DNA from: Symbiodinium natans
Lineage: Eukaryota > Sar > Dinophyceae > Suessiales > Symbiodiniaceae
NCBI GenBank assembly: GCA_905221605.1
Contig: CAJNDS010002410.1
Span: forward strand, 337,252 to 369,551
Length of the DNA stretch: 32,300 bases
Reading direction: 5' to 3'
A program made the translations under genes and the position numbers. A model generated the notes under the pieces. The model was given only the letters and a program-made list of their open reading frames with translations. It had not been told where the DNA came from and made no database searches. Each line of letters starts with the position of its first letter. Within the stretch, counting starts at the first letter, position 1. Below are positions 1-10,620 of the stretch, piece after piece.

Positions 1-751
1 CCAATGTGAACTGAGACTGACCGCATCGAGCACGGAGGAGCCCACAGACCTAAGCGAAATTCACCGTGGCCTGCTTCATGGGCCGAAGTGCTTCTGTGAC
101 TTCTGTGCGCTCAGGCACTGGCACGGGCGACGTGGATCTGTCAGGCACAGTACCTGACAAAGTTTTGCTCTTGCGCGGCAGCGACACAGGAACAACAAAG
201 CGCTCTTGAGAAGGCGAGCCGTCTTTTCACATCTGGTGACTCTGCTCCGTAATCGATACCCTTTCTTGCGTTGACATTCAGAGCCGTCTTTGCACATCTT
301 GTGACTCTGTTCCATCATCGATATCCTGTCTTGTGCTGGCATTGATGTCACCAGGGCAACATGAGAATCCTCGTGTAAGGTGTCTTTCCAGCTGGCCCAC
401 GTGCGCCGGCTGAGTTCCCTGCAGTTGCCACATAGTTGCTTCACGTATCGGCCAGTTGGTGCACTTGGCACACAATGCGGCGACGCTGCAGCACGAGGAA
501 CTGTAGTCTTCAGGCTGACAGCACATTCTCGCGTTCTCCAAGGTCATCATATGTCATAGCCCTAGACTGTCGTAGTCCTAGTCCATATGCCGTGAATCCT
601 CATCAGGTACTCCTCAAGCCATGCCTTCCAAGAGGTCCCCAGCTTGTAAGCCAGCTTTGTCCATCCTTGCGCACACTGCAAGCACAAGTACCACAAGGAT
701 GACCATCACAAGGCCACCTGTTAGAACCCCCACTCTGACCACACAAAGCTC
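1..751. other. Region downstream of NTH1, no assignable gene
   Basis: I recognise no protein here on either strand. A minus-strand open frame of 131 codons covers 76-471, but it is Arg/Cys-rich, has no recognisable motif, and part of it is made by a 65-bp tandem duplication. The stretch lies 3' of the NTH1 stop proposed at 752 and could be intergenic or hold an unrecognised exon. Confidence 0.4.
216..345. repeat. 65-bp tandem duplication (two diverged units)
   Basis: Units 216-280 and 281-345 both begin GAGCCGTCTT and run in register through CACATCT, GTGACTCTG, ATCGATA and TCTTG. They differ at scattered positions, so this is an old duplication. The period is not a multiple of three, so it is unlikely to have arisen inside a maintained reading frame. 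Confidence 0.8.
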
Positions 752-1992
752 TCACTTGAGGCCCAGCTGCTCCCTCCTCACTTTCATACCGCAGGCTGCG
801 AGCAGCTGCAAAGCTTGCTGCGGATGCGAAGATGAAAGGCATTTACGTAAGAGCTGGGACTTGTTCTCACGCATCTCCTGGCCCAATCCTCGGTTCCAGA
901 GCACCCCGTGCAAAGGCCGGCATATTCGACTTGAGATCTACGCTGATTACAGCTGTGCATGGCTTCGCCGGTAGCAACTCTACGCTCCGCGAAAACAAGC
1001 CGTGAACATCAGCCAAGGGCTCCGACCACCAGCGGGTTGATGATCCCCCACGTCTGTCTGGGAATCCTTTTCTCCAGCTCACGGCGGGTTTGATGCGGAG
1101 TCTTGGTCGGCGAGCTCGTCCAGCCCAATGCATTGGCGATTCTGTGAACATGAGTGTCGACTGCTATGCCCTCCACCTGAACCAAAAAAAGGTATAGGCA
1201 TCAGAGCACCCAACAAGCTTGAACGGCGTTTCTTTCAACATCTTTCAGCTCAAGGCCTTGCCCATGGCCACTTGCAAGTACAACAGGGCGGTTTTCTCAC
1301 CGACACCTGCCGGCAGGTTGAGATCCAAAAGGCTTTGACTGACTTAAGCCGTCGTCCTTCAACACTCAGACGCAACGGGGGCGCACTCAACTTTGGGCCG
1401 AATATACCCCGACGTTATTTGGGGGGGCACCTGGAAGCTTCAAGAGCTCGGGGAGGTGGTCCGGCACGCGACCAGCATACCGCTCCAACAGCAGCTGCGA
1501 CGTTCTTTTGAGGAAGCCGGCCTTGCGGCGGTGGTAGTTCACCTGGTGTGGGGGCAACCACAGCCACACCTCGGCCACACCTCCGCCTTACCGCAACTTG
1601 GGCCACCTTCCTCACAAGCTTGAGGAGCTGCTGGTCGGGCGTTTCCAGGATAGCTCGTGCACTGAGCCCATGTGCACGGAGGTCCTGCACCGTCTGGTAC
1701 GTCACACTGTCCTGCCAATTTCACTGCACGCTGCCTCGTCATGCGTTGTACAATGTACAATGCTGTAACCAATGTTTAGCCTTCGTTTGTGCGGAGAGCA
1801 TTACCGCCACCAGGACCTCAAAGTTGTAGTCATTGTGGTCCTACCATATGGCTCAATCCAGGGCTGCTTTGGCCACCGCGGCTTCTGCTCACACTCCTGA
1901 AAGAGCTCTCCTGCCCCGGTTGCCTGGAAAGAGCGATGGCCCCCTTCCGGTCAACAGGAGCTGCCGCATCTGCACGCAACTCCTGCATCTTT
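752..1992 (-). CDS. NTH1: Endonuclease III homologue (HhH-GPD DNA glycosylase/AP lyase), multi-exon, 5' end unresolved
   Basis: A bifunctional base-excision-repair enzyme that removes oxidised pyrimidines and nicks abasic sites. Exons read on the minus strand: about 1988-1929 (APVDRKG), 1840-1781 ([15 protein letters not shown]), 1711-1607 ([15 protein letters not shown]), 1542-1431 (ending in LLKLP), 1306-1257 ([17 protein letters not shown]), 1176-1014 ([19 protein letters not shown]) and a possible last exon 888-752. Reading phase is kept across every junction from 1840 to 1014. The helix-hairpin-helix LPGVGEKTA spans the 1431/1306 junction and carries the catalytic Lys; VDTHVHR carries the catalytic Asp. 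Donors are GC, GT, GT, GC and GC; every acceptor is AG followed by G. The last exon rests only on splice signals and phase; it lacks the family's four-Cys 4Fe-4S motif. Exons upstream of 1992 were not found. Confidence 0.85.
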
Positions 1993-3094
1993 GGACTCTT
2001 GTCGACGGTCGAAAATGCAATCCTGGACCCAGCGTCGCCTTGAGAATCCGGATGTGCATCTGGAACTTGTCCGCGTAGCTGAGGGTTTCGACCCTCCTGT
2101 GACGCATACCATGGCCCAACAAGCCACCATGAGAGAGCAAAGTGCAGATGCCTGGTGCCTGGCACGGCGAACGTGCGCCCGCACCAAGATGTGCCTGCCT
2201 CATTCAAAGCATGCCATGACTTGCGCCAAGCATGCGCAAGCACTCTCAACTCCTCCTGCAGATCAGAAGCGTGCAGCATCGAGCTTGCCAGCAAAGCAGG
2301 GATGCAGACATTGCACCGCCCAAGCATATTACAGATCGAAGGCAGTCAGGGAAAGTTCTGCCCCAGGAAAAGGCTGAAAGCACCGTTGCGTCGTCTACCA
2401 TGATGCATCCCACAAACTGACAAACCAGCGAAGCCGAAACAGCTGTTCCTGCGGCTGGGACGTTGTGCGCATGTCATGGACAGCCACACCAGGCACCTCT
2501 TCGGACACCACAGCTGCGAGACCGACCTGGAAATCACATCTGAAGGATTCTTGGCGCTTGGGCCACATTCAATGTCACATCCCAGGCGCTGCTCTGCCGT
2601 TCTCCCCGCCCTCTGCGCTTGGGGGACACCTGCAGCACATGACGCATCCCGATGCCAGAAGCCCACATGTGACACTTGCGCCTCAAAGCAATCATCACCT
2701 CAGATGCCACCACCGGCTTCCGAATGCTTCAAAATCTTTCCACCCTCCATGCCAATGCAGCCGCGGTACTCTGCGGACCAGCTGTAACACTGCTGAGTTT
2801 GTCTGCAGGAAGCTCCTGCAATGCCAGGCCCAAGTATGAGCAGAATACAGCACAATCTAAACAACCCCACACCCTTTGCATCAGGCAAGGGCCTTGTCCA
2901 CATAGATGCTGCGAGATATTTCCTCAGCATCCCTTGCATCCCTTCTCGAACGCGAATCCGACCTCGTGAGGGAGAGAGACAGAGAGAGTTCTTAATAAGT
3001 TCTTTCTTGTCCGGCGTATGTTGAAGACATGCAGAAGTGCTCACGTCAAGCGAAACGTCGCACAGCCCTTTCTGCCGACTGCTTCTCGAGGCGA
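1993..3094. other. Gap between NTH1 and SMU1, may hold NTH1 5' exons
   Basis: The N-terminal part of NTH1 must lie upstream of 1992 on the minus strand. Frames are locally open (for example 1830-2327 and 2700-3044 on the minus strand), but I could not match any segment to a glycosylase N-terminus or targeting peptide. No repeat or RNA gene was recognised. Confidence 0.35.
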
Positions 3095-6000
3095 TCAGGC
3101 TTTCATGAAGACCATGGTGCCGTCCCCGGAGAAACCAGCGATAACATTGCGAGAAGGATGGTGCGCTATCCCAATAACCTCAACGAGGTCGAGGTTGGCA
3201 CATCTGCTGCTGACAGAATTCGCTTGAGAGAGCCCAGCCTCCTTCTGTGCCACTTTGAGCGTTTGCTCCAAGGACCCTGAAGCCACGGAGAAGCAATACC
3301 TTGGAGTACAACAATAGCCGCTTCAATAGCCCTGACCAGATGTGTCATCGACCTTATCCAAGCGGCAGTGTGTTGTCCTCTGCCACCCCGTACAACCATT
3401 CGCCTTTTGGAGATGTCGTCCTTGCGCTGGAACAGCGGGCTACTGTCTCGACTGTTCAAACCTACAATTATCCAGACGCGCCAACTTGCGGCGAGCATCA
3501 TGGCGACAAAATCACCTTTGTCGCGCTTTCCCGAGCAGAAGCTTTTCAGCACCTCCGAAACTGTGTCTCAAAGCTCTGCTCTTTTCCAGTTGCGAAGCGA
3601 GGAAATCTTCACTCCTTGCCCACAGTTGAACATGTTTGTGCCAGGCCTGCCCAGCAAGGTTCATCAGCCTCAGCTGTCACGACGGCAACTCACAAAGTCA
3701 GCGAGCAGCCCAATCTCGGAGGGAGCTAAGGCTATGGCAGGATGGTGTTGGTGCGAGTGCAAACCTTGGGTTGTCCCACAAAGAAAAGGGGAACCCACCC
3801 CCCCCCCCATTGGCCGGCCAGTCTTCGTGCGGATCGAGGCTCGAAGATCAAGTCCTCGTGCTCACTGTAGCCAGGTATCTTCGGCGCCACTAGAGCCTTG
3901 GGCTTCCATAGTTTTCTTTGTTTATCGTTTTGTTCCTACATGTTGCCTTGGTGTGGCAGCTTTACACGTGGGGACTGCTTTGCCAGGGCGCGCAGTTCAC
4001 AGAGTAGTCCATGATGGAGCTGCAATGTGAAGGCGGAGGTGGCGTAATCGTATTGATGATTTCCGTGGTTTTGGCATCGTACACGAGGACATGGCTGTCC
4101 TAAGCACGGGAACTGACAGGAAGCATTGAAGTTCCCAAATGACAAAGATGCAGCAAGCATCTGGCTTGCCGACAGTGGCAAAAAACAAGTCCGCTTCAAT
4201 TGGCCGAGCATCTGATGAGGCAGTAACTATGCGGGCATTGTCTTTGGTGTAGACAGCTGAGTTTACGTAGGATTTGTGCCCCCTGAATTCCTTCAGCGTC
4301 TTGCCAGACTTGATGCCATGCACTCGGGCAGTAAAGTCAAAGGAGCCTGTGAGCAGCTGTGAAGAATCCTTGGCCCAGGTAATGCAGGTGATGCCCTCGC
4401 TGTGAGCCTTCTCGTAGCGGCGGGCACATTGGCCGGTGGCGATCCTCCAAACCTTGATTTGGCCGTCCTGCGACCCTGTCGCCAGCAGTTCAGATTCTTT
4501 GTTGAAGGCCACGGCAATGACAGCCTTCTCATGCATCATAAAGCTTCCCTCGTCCTGATACTGCAGATCCCTCCGCAGCGTTCCAGTCTGATGGTCCCAA
4601 ACCTCCACCATTCCGTCAACTGAACCGGAAACGCAGAATTGGCCATCCGGCGAGAACGTCACACATTCTGGATGGGATTTCTCACCAAATTTGACCTGAC
4701 TCGCATAGCATCAGCATGTATGCAAAACACAACGATTGTAGCCATCAGCTCCCATGTTTTGGCAGCCAAGGCACTGTTCTTGCAACCTGCGTCGGGCACA
4801 TTTCCGCCTCAACCTCGGCATCTTTGGCCACGCCTCTGAAGACATCAATTCTGGCCTGAGTTCCGGGGTGGAGCACAAGACCACATTGAAGTAGCCCCTG
4901 ATCTTCTACTACTGGCGCTTCCTTGGCCTCCTTGGTCCTTCTGAATCTCTCTCCGTGCCAAGCAAACAAGCCACAGCACGATAACGAAAGCAAGAAATGC
5001 TTAAAACTCGTGTCGGCCCAAGCAACGTTCTTTGGAAGCAGGCCCACGTGCTGTTGCCATTTCATAGCCTGCCCGACTAGTGCCAATAGACGCGATGGAG
5101 GCGCCACCTGCAGGCCGGTACCACAAAAAGCGGCGCATCAAACACACAAAGAACCGCTGATGTGGCCCCGTCCTGGACGTGCTTGCCTCGGCTTCTCTTT
5201 GTCTGAGTAACCCTTTGTGGCGCTGTCTAATGACAAAAAACACACAGGGCCTGCTCATTCGACTCATTCCCACATGCTTTAATTCTTCTGGGGTGAGCGC
5301 GTTGCTTCACGTCTTGATACACAAGAAAGATTGAACGCAGGGAAAAATTCGTGCGGGCATGCCATCGACGTCGTGTTGCTGATGCTTTGGGCAATATTCC
5401 CTCGGATCTTCTCCTTGCTCATGCCCTCGTACGCTTCGGATGCATCGAAGTGATGCTTCTTGACCAAAGCCTCACAAGCAATGGAAAAACATCTTAAGAT
5501 CTTACGAAAGAGAAGAGCAAGCACATGCGGTCATGCTATAAACCGCACCTCAATGCGCAAATACCTGCCATCACACGCAAAGCACGGCTGCAAGCCAAGA
5601 GTGAGCCTGTGAAAGACTTCCCCCGCCTCTCAGGATTTGCCTGCTTCAACGCGTTCATCGGAGCCGTCTCCCGCAGCAAATGATGAGCCGTCTCCACCTC
5701 ACGAAGCTCAGCGAGCTCGAGCACCACCTTCAAGCGTGCACCGAGGCTTCCAAAGCACTCAGCTCGGCTACAAGCGGAAGTGCAGGTTACAAGGAAATCA
5801 CATACTGCCACCGCAAGCCTGGCTGTACAGGTCCTGAAGGACGTTGGGTGGCAAACTCAGGTAGGACACGGCCTGCCTGCACACACACACACACACACAC
5901 ACACTTCATTCTGTTCAGTTCGCCCTTTCGCTGCAGCTAACTGCAAACAAGAAGCAAGACTGTGTCCCAGTGACCTGCTGCAGATGATGTCTCTCTTGTG

Positions 6001-6490
6001 AAGGTGAACGACCGTCACAAGACAACCGGCAACGAAAAGCCTCTGTTTACATCGCTCAGGAGCGCATCCAAGGAATCCACCGCGTTCAGCGAAACCCGCG
6101 ACTCTTCTTGAAGACACTGCAGAGTCCTGCGTAGAGGTTCCCTGGGCCCTTGCAAGCTCGTTAGAGGAACTCTGTACATCCCTGCACACGCCTGAAGAGG
6201 CTGTTCTCCTTGCAGAACCTTCCAACATGCAAATGTGCTATGGTTGACGATGCAGACGAGGGGGATGGAGTCGCGTGCTGCCAAGATACTGAAGAATCAA
6301 CCTGACGCAGACGAAGACCAATGCTCTACATTGTACTTGATAATGTCTGATGCAAAAAAAACCTCGAGATTGCACGTGCTTGCAAACTACTATCCTTTCG
6401 TGCTTGCACATGTCGGGTGCACTGCTCATGCAGCGAGGGCCTGACGATGTCCGCACTGTCAACAGTCGCACTGGTACCGCTCGCCGCCAT
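3095..6490 (-). CDS. SMU1: SMU1 spliceosomal protein (LisH-CTLH-WD40), complete, 19 exons
   Basis: SMU1 is a spliceosome component that works with RED/IK in B-complex activation. Exons on the minus strand: 6490-6441, 6301-about 6283, about 6208-6192, 6126-6041, 5974-5956, 5876-5819, 5727-5627, 5564-5549, 5470-5363, 5107-5027, 4855-4787, 4695-4210, 4099-3968, 3764-3739, 3646-3613, 3552-3497, 3420-3367, 3299-3239, 3178-3095. Joined, phase is kept throughout and gives about 518 aa, close to the 513 aa of human SMU1. Start ATG is at 6490 ([17 protein letters not shown]), followed by the LisH helix (RLILQYL), the CTLH region ([19 protein letters not shown]), then the linker ([19 protein letters not shown]). 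The WD40 repeats run from [10 protein letters not shown] through [20 protein letters not shown] to [20 protein letters not shown], with stop TGA at 3097-3095. Twelve donors are GC, five GT, one unclear; all 18 acceptors are AG followed by G. Uncertain: the exon 2/3 border, the exon 11 end and the exon 13/14 border. Confidence 0.95.
5549..5564 (-). other. SMU1: SMU1 16-nt micro-exon
   Basis: GTATTTGCGCATTGAG on the minus strand completes an Arg codon and encodes YLRIE. It links KQANPER (exon ending 5627) to ALVKKHHFD (exon starting 5470). Human SMU1 has RYIHLE at this place. The acceptor is CAG and the donor is GT. Confidence 0.87.
5880..5904. repeat. (CA)n microsatellite inside an SMU1 intron
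   Basis: About 12 CA units. On the SMU1 sense strand this is (TG)n running directly into the CAG acceptor of the exon that starts at 5876, so the repeat occupies the position normally held by the polypyrimidine tract. Confidence 0.95.
5956..5974 (-). other. SMU1: SMU1 19-nt micro-exon
   Basis: This exon supplies HWDTV and parts of the flanking Gly and Leu codons. It joins DVNRG (exon ending at 6041) to [11 protein letters not shown] (exon starting at 5876), giving the SMU1 family string GHWDTVLQA. It is preceded by CAG and followed by a GC donor. Without it the conserved HWDTVLQ segment is missing and the frame breaks. Confidence 0.88.
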
Positions 6491-7488
6491 TGCGATTCGA
6501 CCATCTACGTACAAGCCCAAGTGCACGCCAACATCTTGAAGACTAGATTGCGATATCGTCCTCACATTCTGAAGCATTCTGATAAGCATTCTCAGCAGCA
6601 TTCTGTTCTGCCACACAGAAAGGCACATGATGTTGCAAAACGCTGCAGAGAAGCCGCTTCGCAGATGGCGAGGTACAACTGTCGTGCAGAACTGACTAGA
6701 GGCAAGGGCCATTAAGTGCACGGCCTACGGCGCGGATACATCACCACACGTGTCCTGCGGGCTTGCGTGACGCAAGCTTCACATCCCGAAACAAATTACA
6801 AATCTACTGATGCTCTGCTTTGAGAGACGAGGTTGACAAGACAAAATAGCAGCCACAAACTGGGGGCCGGATGAAATGGGCACAACCACGTTTGGGACAA
6901 AACCGTGCTGCGGGAACAGTGTGACTCGATGCGTCGATTTAGGCACGAAACAGCTGGTACTGGCTCGCCGAGAATGCTGAAGAACCCCGGCCAGGGAGGC
7001 CGAGTCGCGGGAGGAAGGCTAAACCAAGCCTCCCCTCCTCCCCACTGCAGCAAGGCAGAGATTGGGTTCAACACCAAGTAGGGCTCGGCCAGGTGCCCAA
7101 TACAGAGCTCACAAAACGCAAACTTTAGGTTTTGCTGGTTTCGCCCCCAGCCTCACTCTTTCCCGGCTCTCTGCCACTCTCCTACCCAAGCTGGCGCCCG
7201 TGCCTCCCTTCCTTGGGTGCGGAGTGTTCGGGGCCCTGGCTTTTGGTCGGCGACTCGGGTGCGATGGACAAGTACGCGCACAAATTTCCCAGGCCGGCGA
7301 TGCCAAATGCAGTCCACAACGCAGCCCCAACGAGCCCATAACATGGGCCGGGCCAGCCACTACAAACAGCGGGGTGCATAGGCATAGGGCAGAGGGGCAG
7401 GCATAGGGCGAAGTTCATGGACGGTCAACATAGCAAGTGGAAAGTGTGACTTGTAGAATGCCCACGCAATGTACTCTGATGTCAGGGC
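6491..7488. other. Region upstream of SMU1, no assignable gene
   Basis: This holds the SMU1 5' region and presumably its trans-splice acceptor. Overlapping frames on both strands around 6800-7400 (for example 7062-7406 plus and 6796-7077 minus) are rich in Pro, Ala and Arg, show no motif, and look like chance frames in GC-rich sequence. Confidence 0.4.
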
Positions 7489-7820
7489 TCAGCGATTCCA
7501 GCCCGTGGCCGGCCTTCCATCGGCCACGTAGTTTTCCCGCTCGTAAGTATCGGCATTGCACCTCCACATGAGTTCAATGCAAGGAACGGGATGAAACGCG
7601 TGCACGCACTCGCCTGTCCGAAGGTCGAAGCGCAACTGCCGGATGCCTGCGAATCCCAAGCGGCTTAAGCTACTCTCCGACACGCCTAACTCAGCCATAC
7701 ATGCAGCAACACTCATGCAACACACTGCGCACGTGCCATATGTTCCTTTTCCCAAAGCCGCTACGTCCGCTTCGCTCGTTGAGCGAACAGATGCGAAGAC
7801 CCCACTAAGAAAGCATCGTG
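7489..7820 (-). CDS. Unidentified terminal exon (about 110 codons)
   Basis: A minus-strand open frame ends at TGA (7491-7489). Its more protein-like part runs from about VRSTSEADVAALGKG to FDLRTGECVHAFHPVPCIEL and ends ADGRPATGWNR. A TTCTTAG near 7808 could be the acceptor. I do not recognise the family. A competing plus-strand frame (7643-8095) overlaps it; I prefer the minus strand because the identified neighbours are all minus and because the sequence reads as a compact Cys/Trp-containing domain end. Upstream exons, if real, lie between 7820 and 8430. Confidence 0.35.
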
Positions 7821-8431
7821 CCACGTTTCCGGCGTGGGAGGGAAAGCAGCAAGGATTTGAGGTTTGGAGCTGGATCCTCAGCTTTGGGAACCCCTGCAAA
7901 CTCGTAACCACAGAAAACGGCAGGATGAGGCAGCCAAATGTGGATGTGCTTTTGCATGCCGAGCATCCTCACTGCTTGGCGCAAGGAATGATGTGGGAAC
8001 TGTGTGGGTGGTTTGGCGCCTCACATGACGTGCAGAATGTGCTAGGGCTGCAGAGCATGCCTGGATCATTGCAACTTGCTCGGTTAGCCGCTTAGCCGAG
8101 TCTCACAGAAGCCAGCGATACTTTGCTGTGGCGCGGCATCACTATCCTGCTATTGTGGCTGCTGAAAAAGAGCACACTGATTGTCCATCTCTCTGCTGCA
8201 AGCGAATTTTTTTTTCGATTGTGTTGTGCTGCAAAGCGTCGGGAGCAGGGCTGAAGGGTCGGAGAAGCTGTTGGCAGAAGCCGGCGGCCGCAGCACTTGT
8301 CGGAGGGCAAGCAGTTGCCGGTCGCTGATGTGGCCGCGCTCCTCCAACACATGCCACCTGCAACGCAACGTAACTGTGGAGCGAGCAAGCATCCTACATC
8401 AACACGAGAGGTTTTTAAGCACACTCGGCAC

Positions 8432-9376
8432 CTAAAGCAGTGCTGACCCTTTGTTCAAAGGCCTGACGTGGGCACACTGGGACTTGAGCAACCGCCCGCT
8501 GTAGCGGTAGTAGTGTCCGGCCACTCCCCTCGAAAAAGCCGGGTGCATTAACATGGGATCGGACCCCTGCACTTCCACAACCTCGCCGGCCCGCGGAAAC
8601 GCCAGCGACGCGTCCATGTGTTGCAACCAAGCATTCTCAGCATTCCTGTCATTCTTGTCACCAACATCCATGAGCAGAGCCACGGCCAGTGCCTGTGTCG
8701 GATCTGCTGGGAGGTGCACCAGCTGAATCTCTGCATCTGCACGCTTGCCAGACGAGCTGTGCTCACCTGGAACACTGATATCGGCAAAAGTAATGGGCAG
8801 TTCTTTGCCATGTACCAGTAGTACCATGACTGGCTTGTCACCAGAGATGCGAAGTCGATCACCCAGATTAGCCACATGCAAGTGTGGTGCTTCTGCTGCT
8901 GTTTCTGCTGCAGCAGCATCAGTCGGGCGCAGCGGGGTTGCAGACAGACGCCAGAATAACAAAGCCTCGGCCGCTCCTGCCACTGCAGCATCCACATGCT
9001 CCATCTGAGTCAGGTCCATCTCTAATGGGGAGGAAATACCAGCCACATTGCAAGCCTGAGTGTGCGAACTGCCTTCTAGAAAACTCGGCGTGGCAGCAAC
9101 TGCTGCGGTGGCAGTGGTAGTGGTAGTGGTCTGAGCGGTTGTGCTCGCGACTGTGGTTGATACGGCCTGCGTGGCCTGGGCGGGCGCATTCGAATCCCAA
9201 ACAGCGGACTTGGCACTGTCGATCTGAGCCTGCAATGTCTCAACCGTGCGACTTGCACCATCCACCGCAGCTTCTGCGTTTCGAAGGTCATCTCGCCGTC
9301 TGATGGCTACGTTGTAAGCATCATTGCTCACGTTCGAAATGTTTGAAGCAATCGCCAGAACAGATGCATCCATTGC
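8432..9376 (-). CDS. Alpha-carbonic-anhydrase-like protein, apparently without zinc ligands (large exon; gene 5' end unresolved)
   Basis: The exon starts after a CAG acceptor at 9377 and reads 313 codons from an ATG at 9373. Residues 1-60 look like a short coiled coil, and 65-95 are a Thr/Ala-rich linker. Residues about 108-304 resemble an alpha-carbonic anhydrase: SSPLEMDLTQ corresponds to QSPINI, HVANLGDRLRI to the NNGHTxxV strand, GEHSSSGKRADAEIQLVH to SEHxxxGxxxxxELHLVH, and YRYSGRLLKSQC to the YxGSLTTPPC strand. By that alignment the three zinc His become Asp198, Ser200 and Gln217, and the catalytic Thr is Leu or Lys. This suggests a non-catalytic carbonic-anhydrase-related protein or a decayed gene. 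The end at 8432 truncates the usual C-terminal strands, so a further exon may follow. Identification is by pattern only. Confidence 0.6.
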   Translation of the reverse strand, partial: AMDASVLAIASNISNVSNDAYNVAIRRRDDLRNAEAAVDGASRTVETLQAQIDSAKSAVWDSNAPAQATQAVSTTVASTTAQTTTTTTATAAVAATPSFLEGSSHTQACNVAGISSPLEMDLTQMEHVDAAVAGAAEALLFWRLSATPLRPTDAAAAETAAEAPHLHVANLGDRLRISGDKPVMVLLVHGKELPITFADISVPGEHSSSGKRADAEIQLVHLPADPTQALAVALLMDVGDKNDRNAENAWLQHMDASLAFPRAGEVVEVQGSDPMLMHPAFSRGVAGHYYRYSGRLLKSQCAHVRPLNKGSALL

Positions 9377-9396
9377 CTGCCAAGTGTCATGAGCAG

Positions 9397-9414
9397 ACAC
9401 ACACACACACACAC
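9397..9414. repeat. (CA)n microsatellite just upstream of the carbonic-anhydrase-like exon
   Basis: Nine CA units; on the gene's sense strand this is (GT)n about 20 nt before the CAG acceptor at 9379-9377. It forces the VCVCVS residues in the open frame upstream of the ATG, which I therefore regard as intron. Confidence 0.95.
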
Positions 9415-10620
9415 TTCGCAGGAACAATGGCTCGGTAAAGTTGAGACTCCTGCACCACATGGTACCCCCCCCCCCGCCACGATTCTGCACCTTCCATCTC
9501 TGCAAAATACATTTCATCTGCATGCCACACTCTCCCTTAGCAAGCTACACCACCAAAGACCCCACATGCAATAAATGACTCAAAATATAGCGGAAAAAAG
9601 TGAAGGTCCACATGCCCCCGCGTTGTGACATGCAGAAGGCTTTCACTTCTGATCCTGTTCCATAGGCTGCATTGTAGTTTCAATGGTCATTTTTTGTCGG
9701 TGTCAAACAGCTTCATTTGTGCTCGACTTGTGTGTATAAAGAGACAAATACCATATACACACACATGATATACATGTGCACACAAAACGTTTTCAATCAA
9801 GCAAGCGGGCAAACACGTTTGGCCTTCTTGGCATCTTCCAACTTCGCCGTGTCTTCTTTAAGAACACTCGTCGCTTCTGACAACTGTGAACTCAAATCCG
9901 TTGCTGTCGGAAGAGCACAAGTACCTGGGCACGAGTTGACAGATAAATCAGCCATTACTGTGAAAGAGCAGCAACTACCATCACGGGGTCAGGGGCGGAG
10001 CCTCCACGTGGACATGGTTGGACCATCCTGGCGACATCGGTCAGGGATGCTGCCAGGACACAGGGAGCTTTGCTTGGCTGTGTTTTTTGCTACTAAAGTC
10101 TGCCGCGGCTCCATGTCTGTGCTGGAGGCGTAGCTGGCGCTACACTCGGCGTCCATTCCAGTGATTTCAAGACTTTCGCCAGAATTGGCTTGGACGTGGC
10201 CTTCGCTGGTCGAGATGTCATACAAATTTTCAGTAACGCGCACCGTGCTCGACAAATAACTCACACTGCATCGAAGCAGCCATCGTTGTATTTCGCATCA
10301 ATATCCGTGCACCAGCAGTGCTTTGATTACATGACGTCGTAACATCTCCCCAAAAATGCTGGAAGGAAGCCTCAGTTACGACACTCACCAAAGAATCACT
10401 CCACAGAACACGATGCATCGCATGAAAACTTCACACAATGCAGAACGAGTGGCTCCTTGGAATACGTGCTGAAGCTTGAGAGGCAAAAGACTTGTGACCA
10501 GCACGGGCTGTGTCTCCCCCACCTATTCACACGCGTCAGGTGCAATGGCCCTCAAATTCCTTCTGCGATAAAGCTGATGGCAGCTTCTTTTGGGCTGTGC
10601 ACCCCGCTCCTCATCCTGGT
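9415..10620. other. Region upstream of the carbonic-anhydrase-like exon
   Basis: A C10 run lies at about 9466-9475, and AT-rich sequence with AC-rich stretches near 9730-9790. A minus-strand frame at 9989-10264 contains ISTSEGHVQANSGESLEIT and MDAECSASYASSTDMEPR and could be an upstream exon of the carbonic-anhydrase-like gene, but I could not place splice sites that keep phase. Confidence 0.35.

Noticed and set aside
3301-4030. Long plus-strand frames over the SMU1 locus (142 and 220 codons)
   Set aside because: They overlap proven SMU1 exons on the minus strand and have no motif; they are shadows.
7643-8095. Plus-strand 150-codon frame
   Set aside because: No motif, and it overlaps the minus-strand exon at 7489-7820. 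Kept only as an alternative in that entry.
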